From: Desulfobacteraceae bacterium Eth-SRB2
GTDB taxonomy: Bacteria; Desulfobacterota; Desulfobacteria; Desulfobacterales; UBA11574
Reading direction: 5' to 3'
DNA length: 64,000 bases
Assembly (NCBI GenBank): GCA_004193595.1
Contig: RPGQ01000001.1
Coordinates: 62,001-126,000, forward strand
The notes beneath the pieces are model-generated. The model searched no databases and was not told where the DNA came from. It saw nothing but the letters and a program-made list of their open reading frames with translations. The translations under genes were made by a program, and so were the position numbers. Position 1 is the first letter of the stretch. Each line of letters begins with the position of its first letter. Below are positions 41,983 through 50,614 of this stretch, in pieces.

Positions 41983-42397
41983 GGAATGGATTTTTTATTT
42001 TGATGCCTTCTATATACTGGCCATGATTGAGATCTTCAGTAAGAATGGTGGCGACATTTTGCGAAAATGCAGCCGAAACGATTAAGGCATCCCAGAAAGA
42101 TATTTTATAATTTTCCTCGATTTCGCTTGCCTGTATAATGATCTCGGGATTATTGATAACAACTTCCCAGGAAAAGTATCTTTTTATTAGTCTCCTAACT
42201 ATCGCCTTATCAATGGGATTGGGTATTTTCTTTGTCAAAGTCACATAAAACTCCTGGAAAACCTGGGTGCTCAAGACGCCGAGTTTGGATTCCCATAGTT
42301 GGAAAACAGTTTTTTTGGCTATCTTATGTTTGTTTCCCGCATCGAGATCGTGGGCATAAACAAGAATGTTCGTGTCAACAAAAGTTCTATCTTTCAT
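41975..42397 (-). CDS. PIN-domain toxin VapC-like
   Basis: 140 residues from ATG 42397 (MKDRTFVDTNILVYAHD), preferred to 42409. PIN acidic residues: Asp in FVDTNILVY, Glu in VFQEFYV, Asp in ISFWDALIVSAA, and Glu-Asp in LTEDLNHGQ. Its start overlaps the end of the antitoxin gene by 11 bases. It probably cleaves RNA. The module sits in the middle of a destroyed kinase gene, so it entered this site relatively late. Confidence 0.85.
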   Translation of the reverse strand: MKDRTFVDTNILVYAHDLDAGNKHKIAKKTVFQLWESKLGVLSTQVFQEFYVTLTKKIPNPIDKAIVRRLIKRYFSWEVVINNPEIIIQASEIEENYKISFWDALIVSAAFSQNVATILTEDLNHGQYIEGIKIKNPFLT

Positions 42398-42620
42398 ATA
42401 AATCCTCACGTTTCCAGTTTATGTGACATCCTAAATGAAACCCTTTTTTCAAGCTTTGTAACGCACTTCGCTTTGCTGCTTCGTATTGATCTTCTTTCTC
42501 TACAAGTTGCCCGAGCAGATCACCCAGCATTTTACTTACAGAAGTTTCTTTTTGAGCAGCAATGACTTTCCCTTTTTTAATAATTTCTTTTTCCAGACTT
42601 AATGTAATATTTTGTTTCAT
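42387..42620 (-). CDS. VapB-like antitoxin (DUF6364/ribbon-helix-helix-like)
   Basis: 77 residues from ATG 42620 (MKQNITLSLEKEIIKKGKVI). The N-terminal NITLSLEKEIIKKGKVIAAQ followed by KETSVSKML is a ribbon-helix-helix-like pattern seen in DUF6364 antitoxins. The C-terminal part would wrap the PIN toxin. It is upstream of and overlaps the toxin gene by 11 bases, the classic vapBC order, and probably autoregulates the pair. Confidence 0.8.
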   Translation of the reverse strand: MKQNITLSLEKEIIKKGKVIAAQKETSVSKMLGDLLGQLVEKEDQYEAAKRSALQSLKKGFHLGCHINWKREDLYER

Positions 42621-42641
42621 TTTGGACTCCAAATTTGTCAT

Positions 42642-43084
42642 TCTCGTAAAAAGTCAAAATCCAACGCCCCTTTAACTTACGTGTAGCACGCATTTTACGT
42701 GTTGTCAAATGCAATTTGGACATTTTATCTTTTTTGGTATGCGTTCACGGGTTCAAAGGTTCAGGGGTTCAAGGTTCCATTCTAGTCCCCGGACTGCATT
42801 TGGGATGCGTATTTACGAGAAAAGCGTCAGTTTCGTCAGTCCTAATCCAAAATTTGAAGCTAAATTGGCAATTACCTGGGAAAATGAACATTTGTAACGA
42901 GGACTTCGGATTTTCAATGCCTTTTTTTCCTTAACCCTGAACGTTGAACCCTGAACCTGTGAACGGTTACCTTTTTTGTTATGGCTCTTTGTTTGGCACT
43001 GTCAAAATCTTGACAGACATTTCTGCTCTTGATCTTGCCATATTTCCTTTCACAATCTTAAATGCCTGCTTCAGCTCAGAGCCA
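42642..43084. repeat. Junk stretch with GGTTCAGG-type inverted repeats
   Basis: Contains the left arm GGTTCAAAGGTTCAGGGGTT (42751-42770, then CAAGGTTC) and the inverted right arm GAACGTTGAACCCTGAACCT (42942-42961, then GTGAAC), with about 165 bases between them. No supported gene; the open frames through it read the repeat. The arms lie within the segment that replaced the catalytic core of the kinase. Confidence 0.65.
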
Positions 43085-43287
43085 AGACCATACCGAATAT
43101 GACCGGTGTTGAATTGGCTCCCAAGCTTTTAGAGATCAGACCCGATATTCCCATTATACTTTGCACGGGGTTCAGCGAGATAACAGACGCAAACAAGGCT
43201 AAAGCTCTGGGCATTAGCGAATTTCTTATGAAACCTATTGTTAAAGACCAAATTGCCGGAGCTATCAGGAAAGTGCTTGATGAATAA
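43085..43287 (+). pseudogene. Receiver-domain 3' end of the disrupted hybrid kinase
   Basis: Reads KTIPNMTGVELAPKLLEIRPD, then IPIILCTGFSEITDANKAKA and FLMKPIVKDQIAGAIRKVLD, the second half of a receiver domain including the conserved Lys-Pro. The phospho-Asp part is missing upstream. The closest relative in this window is the end of the kinase at 52717-55344 (LVEIRPDIPIIICTGFSE). In the same direction as the PAS remnant at 41109-41982. Confidence 0.75.
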
Positions 43288-43441
43288 CCTGGTTACTGGT
43301 TGCTGGGTACTGGTTGCTGGGTACTGGTTGCTGGTTGCTGGTTGCTGGGTACTGGTTGCTGGTTGCTGGGTACTGGTTACTCGTTGCTGGGTACTGGTTA
43401 CTCGTTGCTGGGTACTGGTTACTCGTTGCTGGTTGCTGGTC
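43284..43441. repeat. Tandem repeat of 7/14-base units (CTGGTTG, CTGGGTA)
   Basis: About 22 copies of a seven-base unit (TGCTGGT, TACTGGT, TACTCGT and GGTTGCT registers) run from right behind the kinase remnant stop, with a higher order of 14-21 bases. Isolated copies occur at 44888-44903 and 50540-50556. Reading frames through it are repetitive Trp/Leu/Gly/Cys polymers and not genes. Confidence 0.85.
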
Positions 43442-43569
43442 AGGGCAGAGCAGAGATCCTGATTTGTCGGGAGTACTTGAATTTTAGATTTTGAACGTAT
43501 AACATAGTTTCTCTAAATACGAGAAAGAAATATATTGATTAATCTTTTATAAAGATATAGAAAGATTGA

Positions 43570-44868
43570 ATGAAAAATATCCTGGACCTTCTAATCGATG
43601 ATTTCCATGAGCTGGAACTGCCCGATCTCATGTTGCGCAAGCAGTCAATGGCATGGGTGCCCCGCAAAGCCAACGTTGTGATCGGCATGAGGCGTTCCGG
43701 CAAGACATGGTTTTGTTATCAGCAAATGCAGGAGTTGCTGAAAAATGGGCTTGAAAAGGAGCGGCTGCTCTACCTGAACTTCGAAGATGAACGCCTGCTC
43801 CCATTTTCTGCCCAGGACTTTCAATTTGTGTTGGAGACCTACTACCGCAAGTTTCCTGCGTTTAAAAGCAAACGATGTTACTTATTTCTTGACGAGGTAC
43901 AGCGTATTGACGGTTGGGACAAGTTCGTTCGGAGGGTGCTGGATACCGAAAGCTTGTTGGTCTGCGTGACTGGTTCATCATCAAAGCTCCTCAGCACGGA
44001 AATTGCTACAAGTTTAAGGGGCAGATCGCTTACAACAGAAATATTTCCGTTCAGTTTCAAAGAGTTCTTGAGATACAAAAAGGTTGAGCTGAAATCAGAG
44101 CGCAGGTTCGGTTCCAAAATTAGAGCAATGCTGCAAAATCTTATGGGGCAGTATCTCCGGACAGGGGGATTTCCCGAAGTGCAGACTTTTGATAATGAGT
44201 TAAGGCGCGAGGTTCTCCGAAACTATCTGGATGTTGTGATCCTGCGTGATGTGGTAGAGCGACACTCCATAAGAAACACCGTGGCGCTCAGGGCGCTTAT
44301 TCGGCATATTATCAACGCTCCTGCAACGCGGTTTAGCGTCAATAAATTTTACAATTCGTTGAGAAGTCAAGGTGTTGCCTGTACAAAGAATAATCTTTAT
44401 GACTATTTAGCCCATCTCGCGGACACCTTTCTTTTCTACCAGGTTCCGATACACTCCCGCTCAGAGAGAGTCCGCCGTGTGAATCCGAAGAAAGTCTATG
44501 TTATTGATCCGGGGATTCTGGAAACAATGTCTTTGCATATAACGGATGACCGGGGCGCGTTGCTTGAAAATATTGTTTTCATGCATCTTCGCAGGCAGGG
44601 ACTTGCTCCAAATTATTACGTTACGAAAAACGGGGCCGAGGTTGATTTTATACTGGCTGCGGAAGGAAGAAGCGTACACCGGCTTATCCAGGTTTGCTGG
44701 AATATTCATGATCCTGTTACACAAAAAAGGGAGGTCCGTGCTCTTCAGACGGCAATGAAGGAACTGGGGCTAAACAAAGGCACCATCGTCACCTGGTTGG
44801 ATGAAGAAGTGTCCGATCAGCGTATCGATATAGTGCCCGTCTGGAAATGGCTGTTGATTGACGATTAA
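43570..44868 (+). CDS. AAA ATPase with DUF4143 domain
   Basis: 432 residues. Walker A VIGMRRSGKTWF (about residues 37-48), Walker B CYLFLDEVQRIDGWD (about 103-117), sensor VCVTGSSSKLLS, and the AAA_14 features RGRSLTTEIFPFSFKEFL and GGFPEV. The C-terminal DUF4143 half contains a nuclease-like segment GAEVDFILAAEGRSVHRLIQ. This family is abundant and its role is unsettled; fusion of an AAA module with a degenerate nuclease-like fold suggests nucleic-acid or toxin-antitoxin work. The start follows a weak AGAAAGATTG. Confidence 0.85.
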   Translation: MKNILDLLIDDFHELELPDLMLRKQSMAWVPRKANVVIGMRRSGKTWFCYQQMQELLKNGLEKERLLYLNFEDERLLPFSAQDFQFVLETYYRKFPAFKSKRCYLFLDEVQRIDGWDKFVRRVLDTESLLVCVTGSSSKLLSTEIATSLRGRSLTTEIFPFSFKEFLRYKKVELKSERRFGSKIRAMLQNLMGQYLRTGGFPEVQTFDNELRREVLRNYLDVVILRDVVERHSIRNTVALRALIRHIINAPATRFSVNKFYNSLRSQGVACTKNNLYDYLAHLADTFLFYQVPIHSRSERVRRVNPKKVYVIDPGILETMSLHITDDRGALLENIVFMHLRRQGLAPNYYVTKNGAEVDFILAAEGRSVHRLIQVCWNIHDPVTQKREVRALQTAMKELGLNKGTIVTWLDEEVSDQRIDIVPVWKWLLIDD

Positions 44869-45176
44869 CGAATGATGATTGATAGCGGTTGCTGGTTACT
44901 GGTCAAATTAAATAGGACGCAGATTTTCGCAGATATACACAGATAATAATATTAATGCCTATGCCTGAGCGAATAAAATTAGGACTAAAAAAGGCGTTAC
45001 TCTTGTATGCTTTGATGAACCTGTCTTTGCACCCTTCCCAGCTTAATAGTATCCCGTCATATTTTTGGCACATTCTTAAGTTCCTTAAAGCGTAATCCTG
45101 TCAAAGCATTTTTTAAAAAGGCGGAAAGAAAGCATAACTGTCTGTGACTATTGATAGTTTGTTGCTTCTAAGGTTT

Positions 45177-45194
45177 TTGGCACAAAATATGCAG
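45177..45194 (+). promoter_or_regulatory. Sigma-54 promoter (-24/-12) of the kinase/NtrC operon
   Basis: TTTGGCACAAAATATGCAG: GG at 45179-45180 and GC at 45191-45192 with exactly ten bases between, matching TGGCAC-N5-TTGC. The predicted start of transcription is near 45204, about 110 bases before the kinase ATG. The operon itself encodes a sigma-54 activator, so autoregulation is plausible. Confidence 0.75.
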
Positions 45195-45213
45195 AATCCA
45201 GTAAAGATGTAGA

Positions 45214-45236
45214 AAGCTGAATAGATGGCTAAAAAA
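45214..45236 (+). pseudogene. Last codons of an excisionase-like gene
   Basis: Reads NRWLKNSR then stop, matching DRWLKKSYH then stop at the end of the intact excisionase-like gene 62976-63146, and the following bases (ATACTAAGCTTTT) also match the sequence after that gene. The rest of the gene is missing. Confidence 0.5.
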
Positions 45237-45316
45237 CTCTCGTTAATAAATCCAAATAGATACTAAGCTTTTAAAAAAATAATGCCTAAGGGTAATATAT
45301 ATAATATGCGGAAAAC

Positions 45317-47995
45317 ATGAGAATGGATAAAACAATTAAGCAGTTTGGTATCGGGACTATTATTACGGTTTTATTGTTTTTCATGGGTTCCGGCATGGCC
45401 TGGGGAGATAGTGCGGAGGTAAAAATCGGAGTCTTGGCCAAAAGAGGCCAAGAACGATGTCTGGGAAAGTGGTCCCCCACGGCCAAATACCTGTCCGCCG
45501 GGATTCCAGGCAAGACTTTTGTCATTGTGCCCCTTGATTCCAGGCAAATCTATTCTGCGGTTGAAAAAGGAGAAATCGATTTTGTTCTTGCCAACCCGTC
45601 AATCTACGTGGAAATCGAACACCGGTTTGAAGCAAGCCGGATTGCGACCCTGAAAAATTTACGTTTAGGCAAAGCCTACACTGCGTACGGAGGAGTTGTT
45701 TTCTGCAGGGCCGATTGCAGCGACATCCGGCGACTGACCGACCTCAAGGGAAAGACCTTCATGATTGTTGACGATCTTTCTTTGGCTGGATGGAGAGCGG
45801 TCTGGAGGGAATTGAAAGAAAAAGGCATTGATCCTTATCGTGACTTTACAAAACTTATGTTTGGACACATCCATGACGAAGTGGTCTATGCGGTCAGGGA
45901 CGGCCTTGTTGAAGCGGGTTCCGTTAGGACCGATTCGCTGGAAAGAATGGCGATGGAGAAAAAGATCGACCTTCAAAGTTTTCATGTAATCCATGACCAC
46001 GGCGATAAGCCTCACAAGTTTCCTTTCTTACACTCAACCCGCTTGTATCCGGAATGGCCCATGGCAAGAATCAAACACACTTCTGATGAATTAGCGGAAA
46101 AGGTTGCCATCGAATTAATCGAAATGCCTGCCGATTCCCAGGCCGCTGAAGCCGCAAGATGTGCCGGATGGACAACTCCTTTGAATTACCAACCTGTCCA
46201 AGAATGCCTGAAAGAGTTGAAACTCGGCCCTTACAAAGACTTGGGAAAAATAAAGCTCATAGATGTTATTAGAAACTATTGGCACTTAATTTTAGTTACA
46301 TTTGCCTTGTTTCTTGTTATGGCAGGCTCTCTCTTCGTATTCTGCAACCTCAACCGAAAAATTCAAGCATCGCAGGTCAAGTTGCAATTGGAGGTTGAAG
46401 AACGCAAGCGCACAGAAAAGCTTCTTATGGGATCAGAAGAAAAGTTCTCCAAAGCATTCCACCATGGCCCCCTGCTGATGACAATAAATTCAATAGAAGA
46501 TGGTAAATTCATAGACGTTAACGAAAACTTTGTGCGTACTACAGGATACAGTAGAGCAGAGGCTATTGGTGCCACATCGGTCGATTTGGGGTTCATATCT
46601 AAAGAAGATCGCGATAAACTAGTTCAGGAAACAATAAAAAACGAGTGCATTGATGGAAAGGAACTTATACTGCGCAAAAAAAATAATGGTAAATTATATT
46701 GCCGTTACTTCGGTGAAATAATTATGATTGCCGGAGAACAAAGATTACTCTCTATTGTAAGTGACATCAGCGAGCGTAAAAAGGTAGAAAAAGCACTACG
46801 GCAACATGAAAAACAACTCTTTCAGACCCAGAAAATGGAATCATTAGGGGCTTTGGTTTCCGGTGTGGCTCATGAAATCAACAACCCCATCAGTTTAATC
46901 CTGTTTAACATCTCTGTTTTTCAAAACATCTGGCAAGATTTTCAACCAGTTATGGAACAACAGGCTAAAAAAGAACCCACTAGGAAATACGGAGGACTAA
47001 AATATTCATACATAGAGAAAAAACTTGATCACCTCCTATCGGACACGGGTACGGCTTCCGGCCGTATTGCAAATATTGTGAGCAGCCTCAAGAATTTTGC
47101 CAGGCAAACAGATATTGCTGAGAAAAGACCCATGCAGATAAATGAGGCTGTTAATTATGCAGTAAAACTTTCACAAACCACTCTCCGTAAATCACAAGCT
47201 ACTGTCGATATTGAACTTGCACATAATCTTCCCTTGATAGAGGGGAACATTCAGAGTATAGAACAGATTGTCTTGAATCTGATTATAAACGCCATTCAAT
47301 CAATCGAACACAATAAGGGCAAAATCAGCATAATTACGGAATTTCAAAAGGAAAAAAACAAAATTATTATTTCAATTTCGGATAACGGCAAGGGTATTGA
47401 GCCATCCCTTTCAGAAAGGATTTTCGACCCATTTATTACTGACAAGCAGGCTCAAGGCGGCACCGGTCTGGGACTATCCGTGACCTATAACCTGGTTAAA
47501 GCTCATGACGGAGAAATTTCTTTCAAAAGCCGGCAGGGCAAGGGGACAATTTTTACACTCTGTCTTCCAACAAAACAGGTTGAATTAACTGCAAAAATCT
47601 TGGTAGCGGATGATAATAAGATAATTCGACACATGCTTAAAGAAGTCCTTGCAGAGCACCCTTCCTATTTGGTGGAAGATGTTGGCAATGGGATCGAGAC
47701 CTGCATTAAGCTGGGAAGTTTTCACCCGGATCTGCTTATACTTGATTTAAATATGCCTGGCATGGACGGTCTGGAAGTCTGTCGAACCATAAGTAAAGAT
47801 CCCAACCTTTCGAACATAAAGATTATGATCATTACAGGATATCCTGATGACTCGAGAGTGAAACAGATTGCCAAACTGGGTTATACCCACATCTATACCA
47901 AGCCTTTGAATTTAAAAGATTTCCTTAAAAAAGTTAACATTATTTTGAGAGAATCCAAAAACGAACCCGAATATGGAATCCATTCCCGATCATAA
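45317..47995 (+). CDS. PhnD-like sensor hybrid histidine kinase, copy 1
   Basis: 892 residues. Order: N-terminal signal/membrane segment (about 10-28), a periplasmic PhnD-like phosphate/phosphonate-binding domain (KIGVLAKRGQERCLGKWSPT through GWTTPLNY, about 33-300), membrane helix (about 322-344), PAS (about 369-485, YSRAEAIG), HisKA with VSGVAHEINNP (about 515), ATPase boxes (NLIINAIQSI; SDNGKGIEP; GGTGLGLSV), and a receiver (VADDNK; LILDLNMPGMDG; YTKPL). The sensor half is almost the same as in 52717-55344, while the output half differs. The stop overlaps the NtrC-type regulator start by 23 bases; the two very probably form a two-component pair. Transcription from the sigma-54 promoter upstream. 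Confidence 0.9.
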   Translation: MRMDKTIKQFGIGTIITVLLFFMGSGMAWGDSAEVKIGVLAKRGQERCLGKWSPTAKYLSAGIPGKTFVIVPLDSRQIYSAVEKGEIDFVLANPSIYVEIEHRFEASRIATLKNLRLGKAYTAYGGVVFCRADCSDIRRLTDLKGKTFMIVDDLSLAGWRAVWRELKEKGIDPYRDFTKLMFGHIHDEVVYAVRDGLVEAGSVRTDSLERMAMEKKIDLQSFHVIHDHGDKPHKFPFLHSTRLYPEWPMARIKHTSDELAEKVAIELIEMPADSQAAEAARCAGWTTPLNYQPVQECLKELKLGPYKDLGKIKLIDVIRNYWHLILVTFALFLVMAGSLFVFCNLNRKIQASQVKLQLEVEERKRTEKLLMGSEEKFSKAFHHGPLLMTINSIEDGKFIDVNENFVRTTGYSRAEAIGATSVDLGFISKEDRDKLVQETIKNECIDGKELILRKKNNGKLYCRYFGEIIMIAGEQRLLSIVSDISERKKVEKALRQHEKQLFQTQKMESLGALVSGVAHEINNPISLILFNISVFQNIWQDFQPVMEQQAKKEPTRKYGGLKYSYIEKKLDHLLSDTGTASGRIANIVSSLKNFARQTDIAEKRPMQINEAVNYAVKLSQTTLRKSQATVDIELAHNLPLIEGNIQSIEQIVLNLIINAIQSIEHNKGKISIITEFQKEKNKIIISISDNGKGIEPSLSERIFDPFITDKQAQGGTGLGLSVTYNLVKAHDGEISFKSRQGKGTIFTLCLPTKQVELTAKILVADDNKIIRHMLKEVLAEHPSYLVEDVGNGIETCIKLGSFHPDLLILDLNMPGMDGLEVCRTISKDPNLSNIKIMIITGYPDDSRVKQIAKLGYTHIYTKPLNLKDFLKKVNIILRESKNEPEYGIHSRS

Positions 47996-49367
47996 GACGC
48001 CTATTTTAGTTGTAGATGATGATGTCGGCCTCCTTTTAAGCATCGAGACCATCCTTGTCAGTTCCGGTGTTCCGGAACCGGCCCTTGTTTCAGACAGCAG
48101 ACGGGTAATGGAACTCATAAGGAAACACCGGTTTCATCTGGTCCTGCTGGATCTCATCATGCCCCACATCGGCGGTCTTGAGTTGCTCAAGCAGCTAAAG
48201 GAGGAATTCCCGGACATCGAATGTATAATTGTGACAGCCATAGATGAAGCTTCTACCGCAGTCCAGGCGATTAAACTCGGCGCATTTGATTACCTGGTAA
48301 AGCCTATTGACAAAGATAAGATGATCATTGTCATTAACAATGCTCTTGAGAGATACAGCCTCCGGCACGGACTGGCACCCATTGAAAAAAGCAAACCTTT
48401 TTCAGAACTGAAAACCCGGTCTGCATTTAAACATATGGTTGCGGAGGATGAAAATATGGCCCGGGTTTTTCATCAGGCCGAGACCGCTGCTGCTTCTGAT
48501 TATAATTTGATAATTACCGGTGAAACCGGAACCGGCAAGGGAATGCTTGCTAAAATCATTCACCGTCTGAGTCATCGGTCAAATGGCCCCTTTGTGCCGG
48601 TCAACATCAGCGCTTCCAGCAAGGCTCTGTTTGAGGACGATTTTTTTGGCCACACAAAAGGCGCCTATACCGGCGCATTGGCCGAAAAAAAGGGGTTTTT
48701 TGAGGCCGCTCAGGAAGGGACTCTTTTTCTGGATGAAATAGGGGAGCTTGAGCCGGAGCTACAGGTTAAGCTGTTGCAGGTAATTGAGGATAAACAGGTG
48801 TACCGCCTGGGCAGTACGAAGCTCCGAAAAATTGATGCTCGGATTATTGCCGCCACCAATCGTGATATTAAAGAAGAAATTATTAACCATCGATTTAGAG
48901 AAGATCTTTTTTTCCGGCTGAATATGTTCCACATCCATATTCCGCCCCTTAGAAAAAGAAAAAAAGATATTATTCCACTGTCCCGTCATTTCTTAAATAT
49001 CTATGCCCAAAAAAATCAAAAAAATATCGATTCTCTGGACCTCGATCTGATTGATCGCTTGATGAATTACCCTTTTCCGGGGAATGTCCGCGAACTGGAA
49101 AACATTATTGCCTCGGCCGTCCTTCTAGAGAACGGAAGAAAACTGACATCTTTTGCGGCCCAAAACCTTAAAAGGTTTCCCCAACCCGGCCGGACTCAAA
49201 TCCATAAGATACTTTCCCTTGCAGAAGTTGAAAAACAACAAATTTTCCTTGCCCTAAAGGCTACCGGAGGGAACCGTACCCAAGCCGCCAAGATACTGGG
49301 CATCGGATTGAGGACTTTACGAAGAAAGCTCAATCAATACGGTAATGCAAAACCCCGGCCAGAATGA
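47973..49367 (+). CDS. Sigma-54-dependent response regulator (NtrC family)
   Basis: 464 residues: receiver (LVVDDDVGLL; VLLDLIMPHIGGLE with phospho-Asp; FDYLVKPIDKDKM), AAA+ domain (Walker A GETGTGKG, GHTKGAYTGA loop, which is GAFTGA with Tyr and contacts sigma-54, Walker B GTLFLDEIGEL, NRDIKEEI, FREDLFFRLN) and a Fis-type helix-turn-helix (GGNRTQAAKILGIGLRTLRR). All parts needed for activating sigma-54 polymerase are there. Coupled to the PhnD-like kinase by a 23-base overlap. Likely targets include the -24/-12 promoters at 45177, 49569 and 63950. Confidence 0.94.
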   Translation: MESIPDHKTPILVVDDDVGLLLSIETILVSSGVPEPALVSDSRRVMELIRKHRFHLVLLDLIMPHIGGLELLKQLKEEFPDIECIIVTAIDEASTAVQAIKLGAFDYLVKPIDKDKMIIVINNALERYSLRHGLAPIEKSKPFSELKTRSAFKHMVAEDENMARVFHQAETAAASDYNLIITGETGTGKGMLAKIIHRLSHRSNGPFVPVNISASSKALFEDDFFGHTKGAYTGALAEKKGFFEAAQEGTLFLDEIGELEPELQVKLLQVIEDKQVYRLGSTKLRKIDARIIAATNRDIKEEIINHRFREDLFFRLNMFHIHIPPLRKRKKDIIPLSRHFLNIYAQKNQKNIDSLDLDLIDRLMNYPFPGNVRELENIIASAVLLENGRKLTSFAAQNLKRFPQPGRTQIHKILSLAEVEKQQIFLALKATGGNRTQAAKILGIGLRTLRRKLNQYGNAKPRPE

Positions 49368-49599
49368 TCTGCGAATAGGCCATTTTGACCTATAACACTT
49401 AACTACAAGAATTTAAATAGAATATCAAGATATCTTCAAAAAAAGTAGGCCAAGTTGACCGCTATTCATTTTTTTCTCCATGGACCCGCAATGTCTGCCG
49501 TCCGATCAAATCTTCTCTAACCAGCCTTAATTCCTGAACAAAACAGTTTCTTACAAGATTTTCCTTTTTTGGCACGGTTACTGCTGTAGGGAAAGGATC
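49368..49599. other. Intergenic stretch between regulator genes
   Basis: About 230 bases, A+T-rich, with a possible sigma-54 promoter at its right end (49569-49586). No gene and no strong hairpin seen. Confidence 0.4.
49569..49586 (+). promoter_or_regulatory. Possible sigma-54 promoter before the small receiver
   Basis: TTGGCACGGTTACTGCTG has GG at 49571-49572 and GC at 49583-49584, spaced by ten. The predicted start of transcription (about 49595) would be only a few bases before ATG 49600, inside the ribosome-binding GGGAAAGGA, which weakens the call. Confidence 0.45.
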
Positions 49600-49983
49600 A
49601 TGGTAATTTTAATTGTAGATGATGATCCTGGCATTTTAAATGCTCTCGAAACTAGTTTAACCAGTAAGGGTTACCATATCATATCGGCTCGAAACGGCCG
49701 GCAAGCTCTACGGATAATTAAATCATCAATTAAAGGGACTGAGCCGGTGAATGTTATGTTGGTCGACTTTTTAATGCCTGGCATGAATGGGCTGGAATTG
49801 ATTTTGTCGGCCCGAAAAATAAAACCTGATTTAGAGTTTATTCTTATGACAGCCTATGGAAACAATACGGTTAAGGAACAGGCATTAAAATTAGGTGTTG
49901 GCAGGTATATCGAAAAACCTTTTACGCCCGATAGTCTTTTAAAAATGATCGAGATATTAAATTCAAAAATAAATTCTGGATAA
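49600..49983 (+). CDS. Single-domain response regulator
   Basis: 127 residues, receiver only: LIVDDDPGILNAL (acidic pocket), VMLVDFLMPGMNGLEL (phospho-Asp about residue 52), MTAYG (Thr) and RYIEKPFTP (Lys). No output domain. It opens the che gene cluster, 40 bases ahead of cheW, so it may be a CheY-like or phosphate-sink partner of the nearby kinases. GGGAAAGGATC precedes ATG. Confidence 0.9.
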   Translation: MVILIVDDDPGILNALETSLTSKGYHIISARNGRQALRIIKSSIKGTEPVNVMLVDFLMPGMNGLELILSARKIKPDLEFILMTAYGNNTVKEQALKLGVGRYIEKPFTPDSLLKMIEILNSKINSG

Positions 49984-50023
49984 TAGATTATAAACAGCAA
50001 ACAAAAACCAAAGGAGATGAAAA

Positions 50024-50536
50024 ATGTCGGAATCAACAGAAATAATGGACCAGGCAGTAAAGGCAATGGCAGACAGGCAGGGAAAATATCTGACCTTTAC
50101 CCTGGCGGACGAGGAGTACGGTATCGGTATTTTAAAGATCAAGGAGATCATCGGAATGATGCCGGTCACAACAGTCCCGCAGACGCCGGAGTTTGTAAAA
50201 GGGGTGATCAACCTGCGGGGTAAGGTAATACCGGTGATTGACCTCAGACTCAGGTTTGGAATGGAGTCTATCGATTACACGGAACGCACCTGTATTATTG
50301 TGGTGGAAATCGACGGAACCGCCGGGACCGTTCAGATCGGGATTGTAGTGGATTCGGTTTCTGAGGTGTTGAACGTTAAAGGGGAAGAGATCGAAGATAC
50401 GCCGACATTCGGCACCAAACTGAATACAGACTATATCTTAGGCATGGCCAAGATGGAAGGGGGTGTTAAGATTTTACTCGATATTGATCGGGTCCTGAGT
50501 GCTGATGAAATTATTGTACTTGAAAAGGCGGCATGA
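50024..50536 (+). CDS. cheW: Chemotaxis coupling protein CheW
   Basis: 170 residues. CheW fold: KYLTFTLADEEYGIGILKIK, TTVPQTPEFVKGVINLRGKVIP (conserved NLRG), ERTCIIVVEI, GIVVDSVSEVL. It links the chemoreceptor to CheA. A strong AAAGGAGA precedes ATG, and the MCP gene follows. Confidence 0.96.
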   Translation: MSESTEIMDQAVKAMADRQGKYLTFTLADEEYGIGILKIKEIIGMMPVTTVPQTPEFVKGVINLRGKVIPVIDLRLRFGMESIDYTERTCIIVVEIDGTAGTVQIGIVVDSVSEVLNVKGEEIEDTPTFGTKLNTDYILGMAKMEGGVKILLDIDRVLSADEIIVLEKAA

Positions 50537-50614
50537 TCTCGTTGCTGGTTGCTGGTTTCAAATAACTGATACCAATAACCAATGATAAATGACAAACAAT
50601 AGGAGGGATAAAAA

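Larger units (their letters stand above)
44869..45316. other. Regulatory stretch upstream of the first PhnD-like kinase
   Basis: Holds a sigma-54 promoter (45177-45194) within a block (45037-45194) that recurs at 63809-63966, and then the last codons of an excisionase-like gene (45214-45236) without the rest. Between 45240 and 45316 are A+T-rich sequences. No complete gene. Confidence 0.7.

Noticed and set aside
43238..43494. Cysteine/tryptophan-rich small proteins read through the heptamer array
   Set aside because: Their composition is dictated by the CTGGTTG repeat in each frame; there is no independent coding signal.
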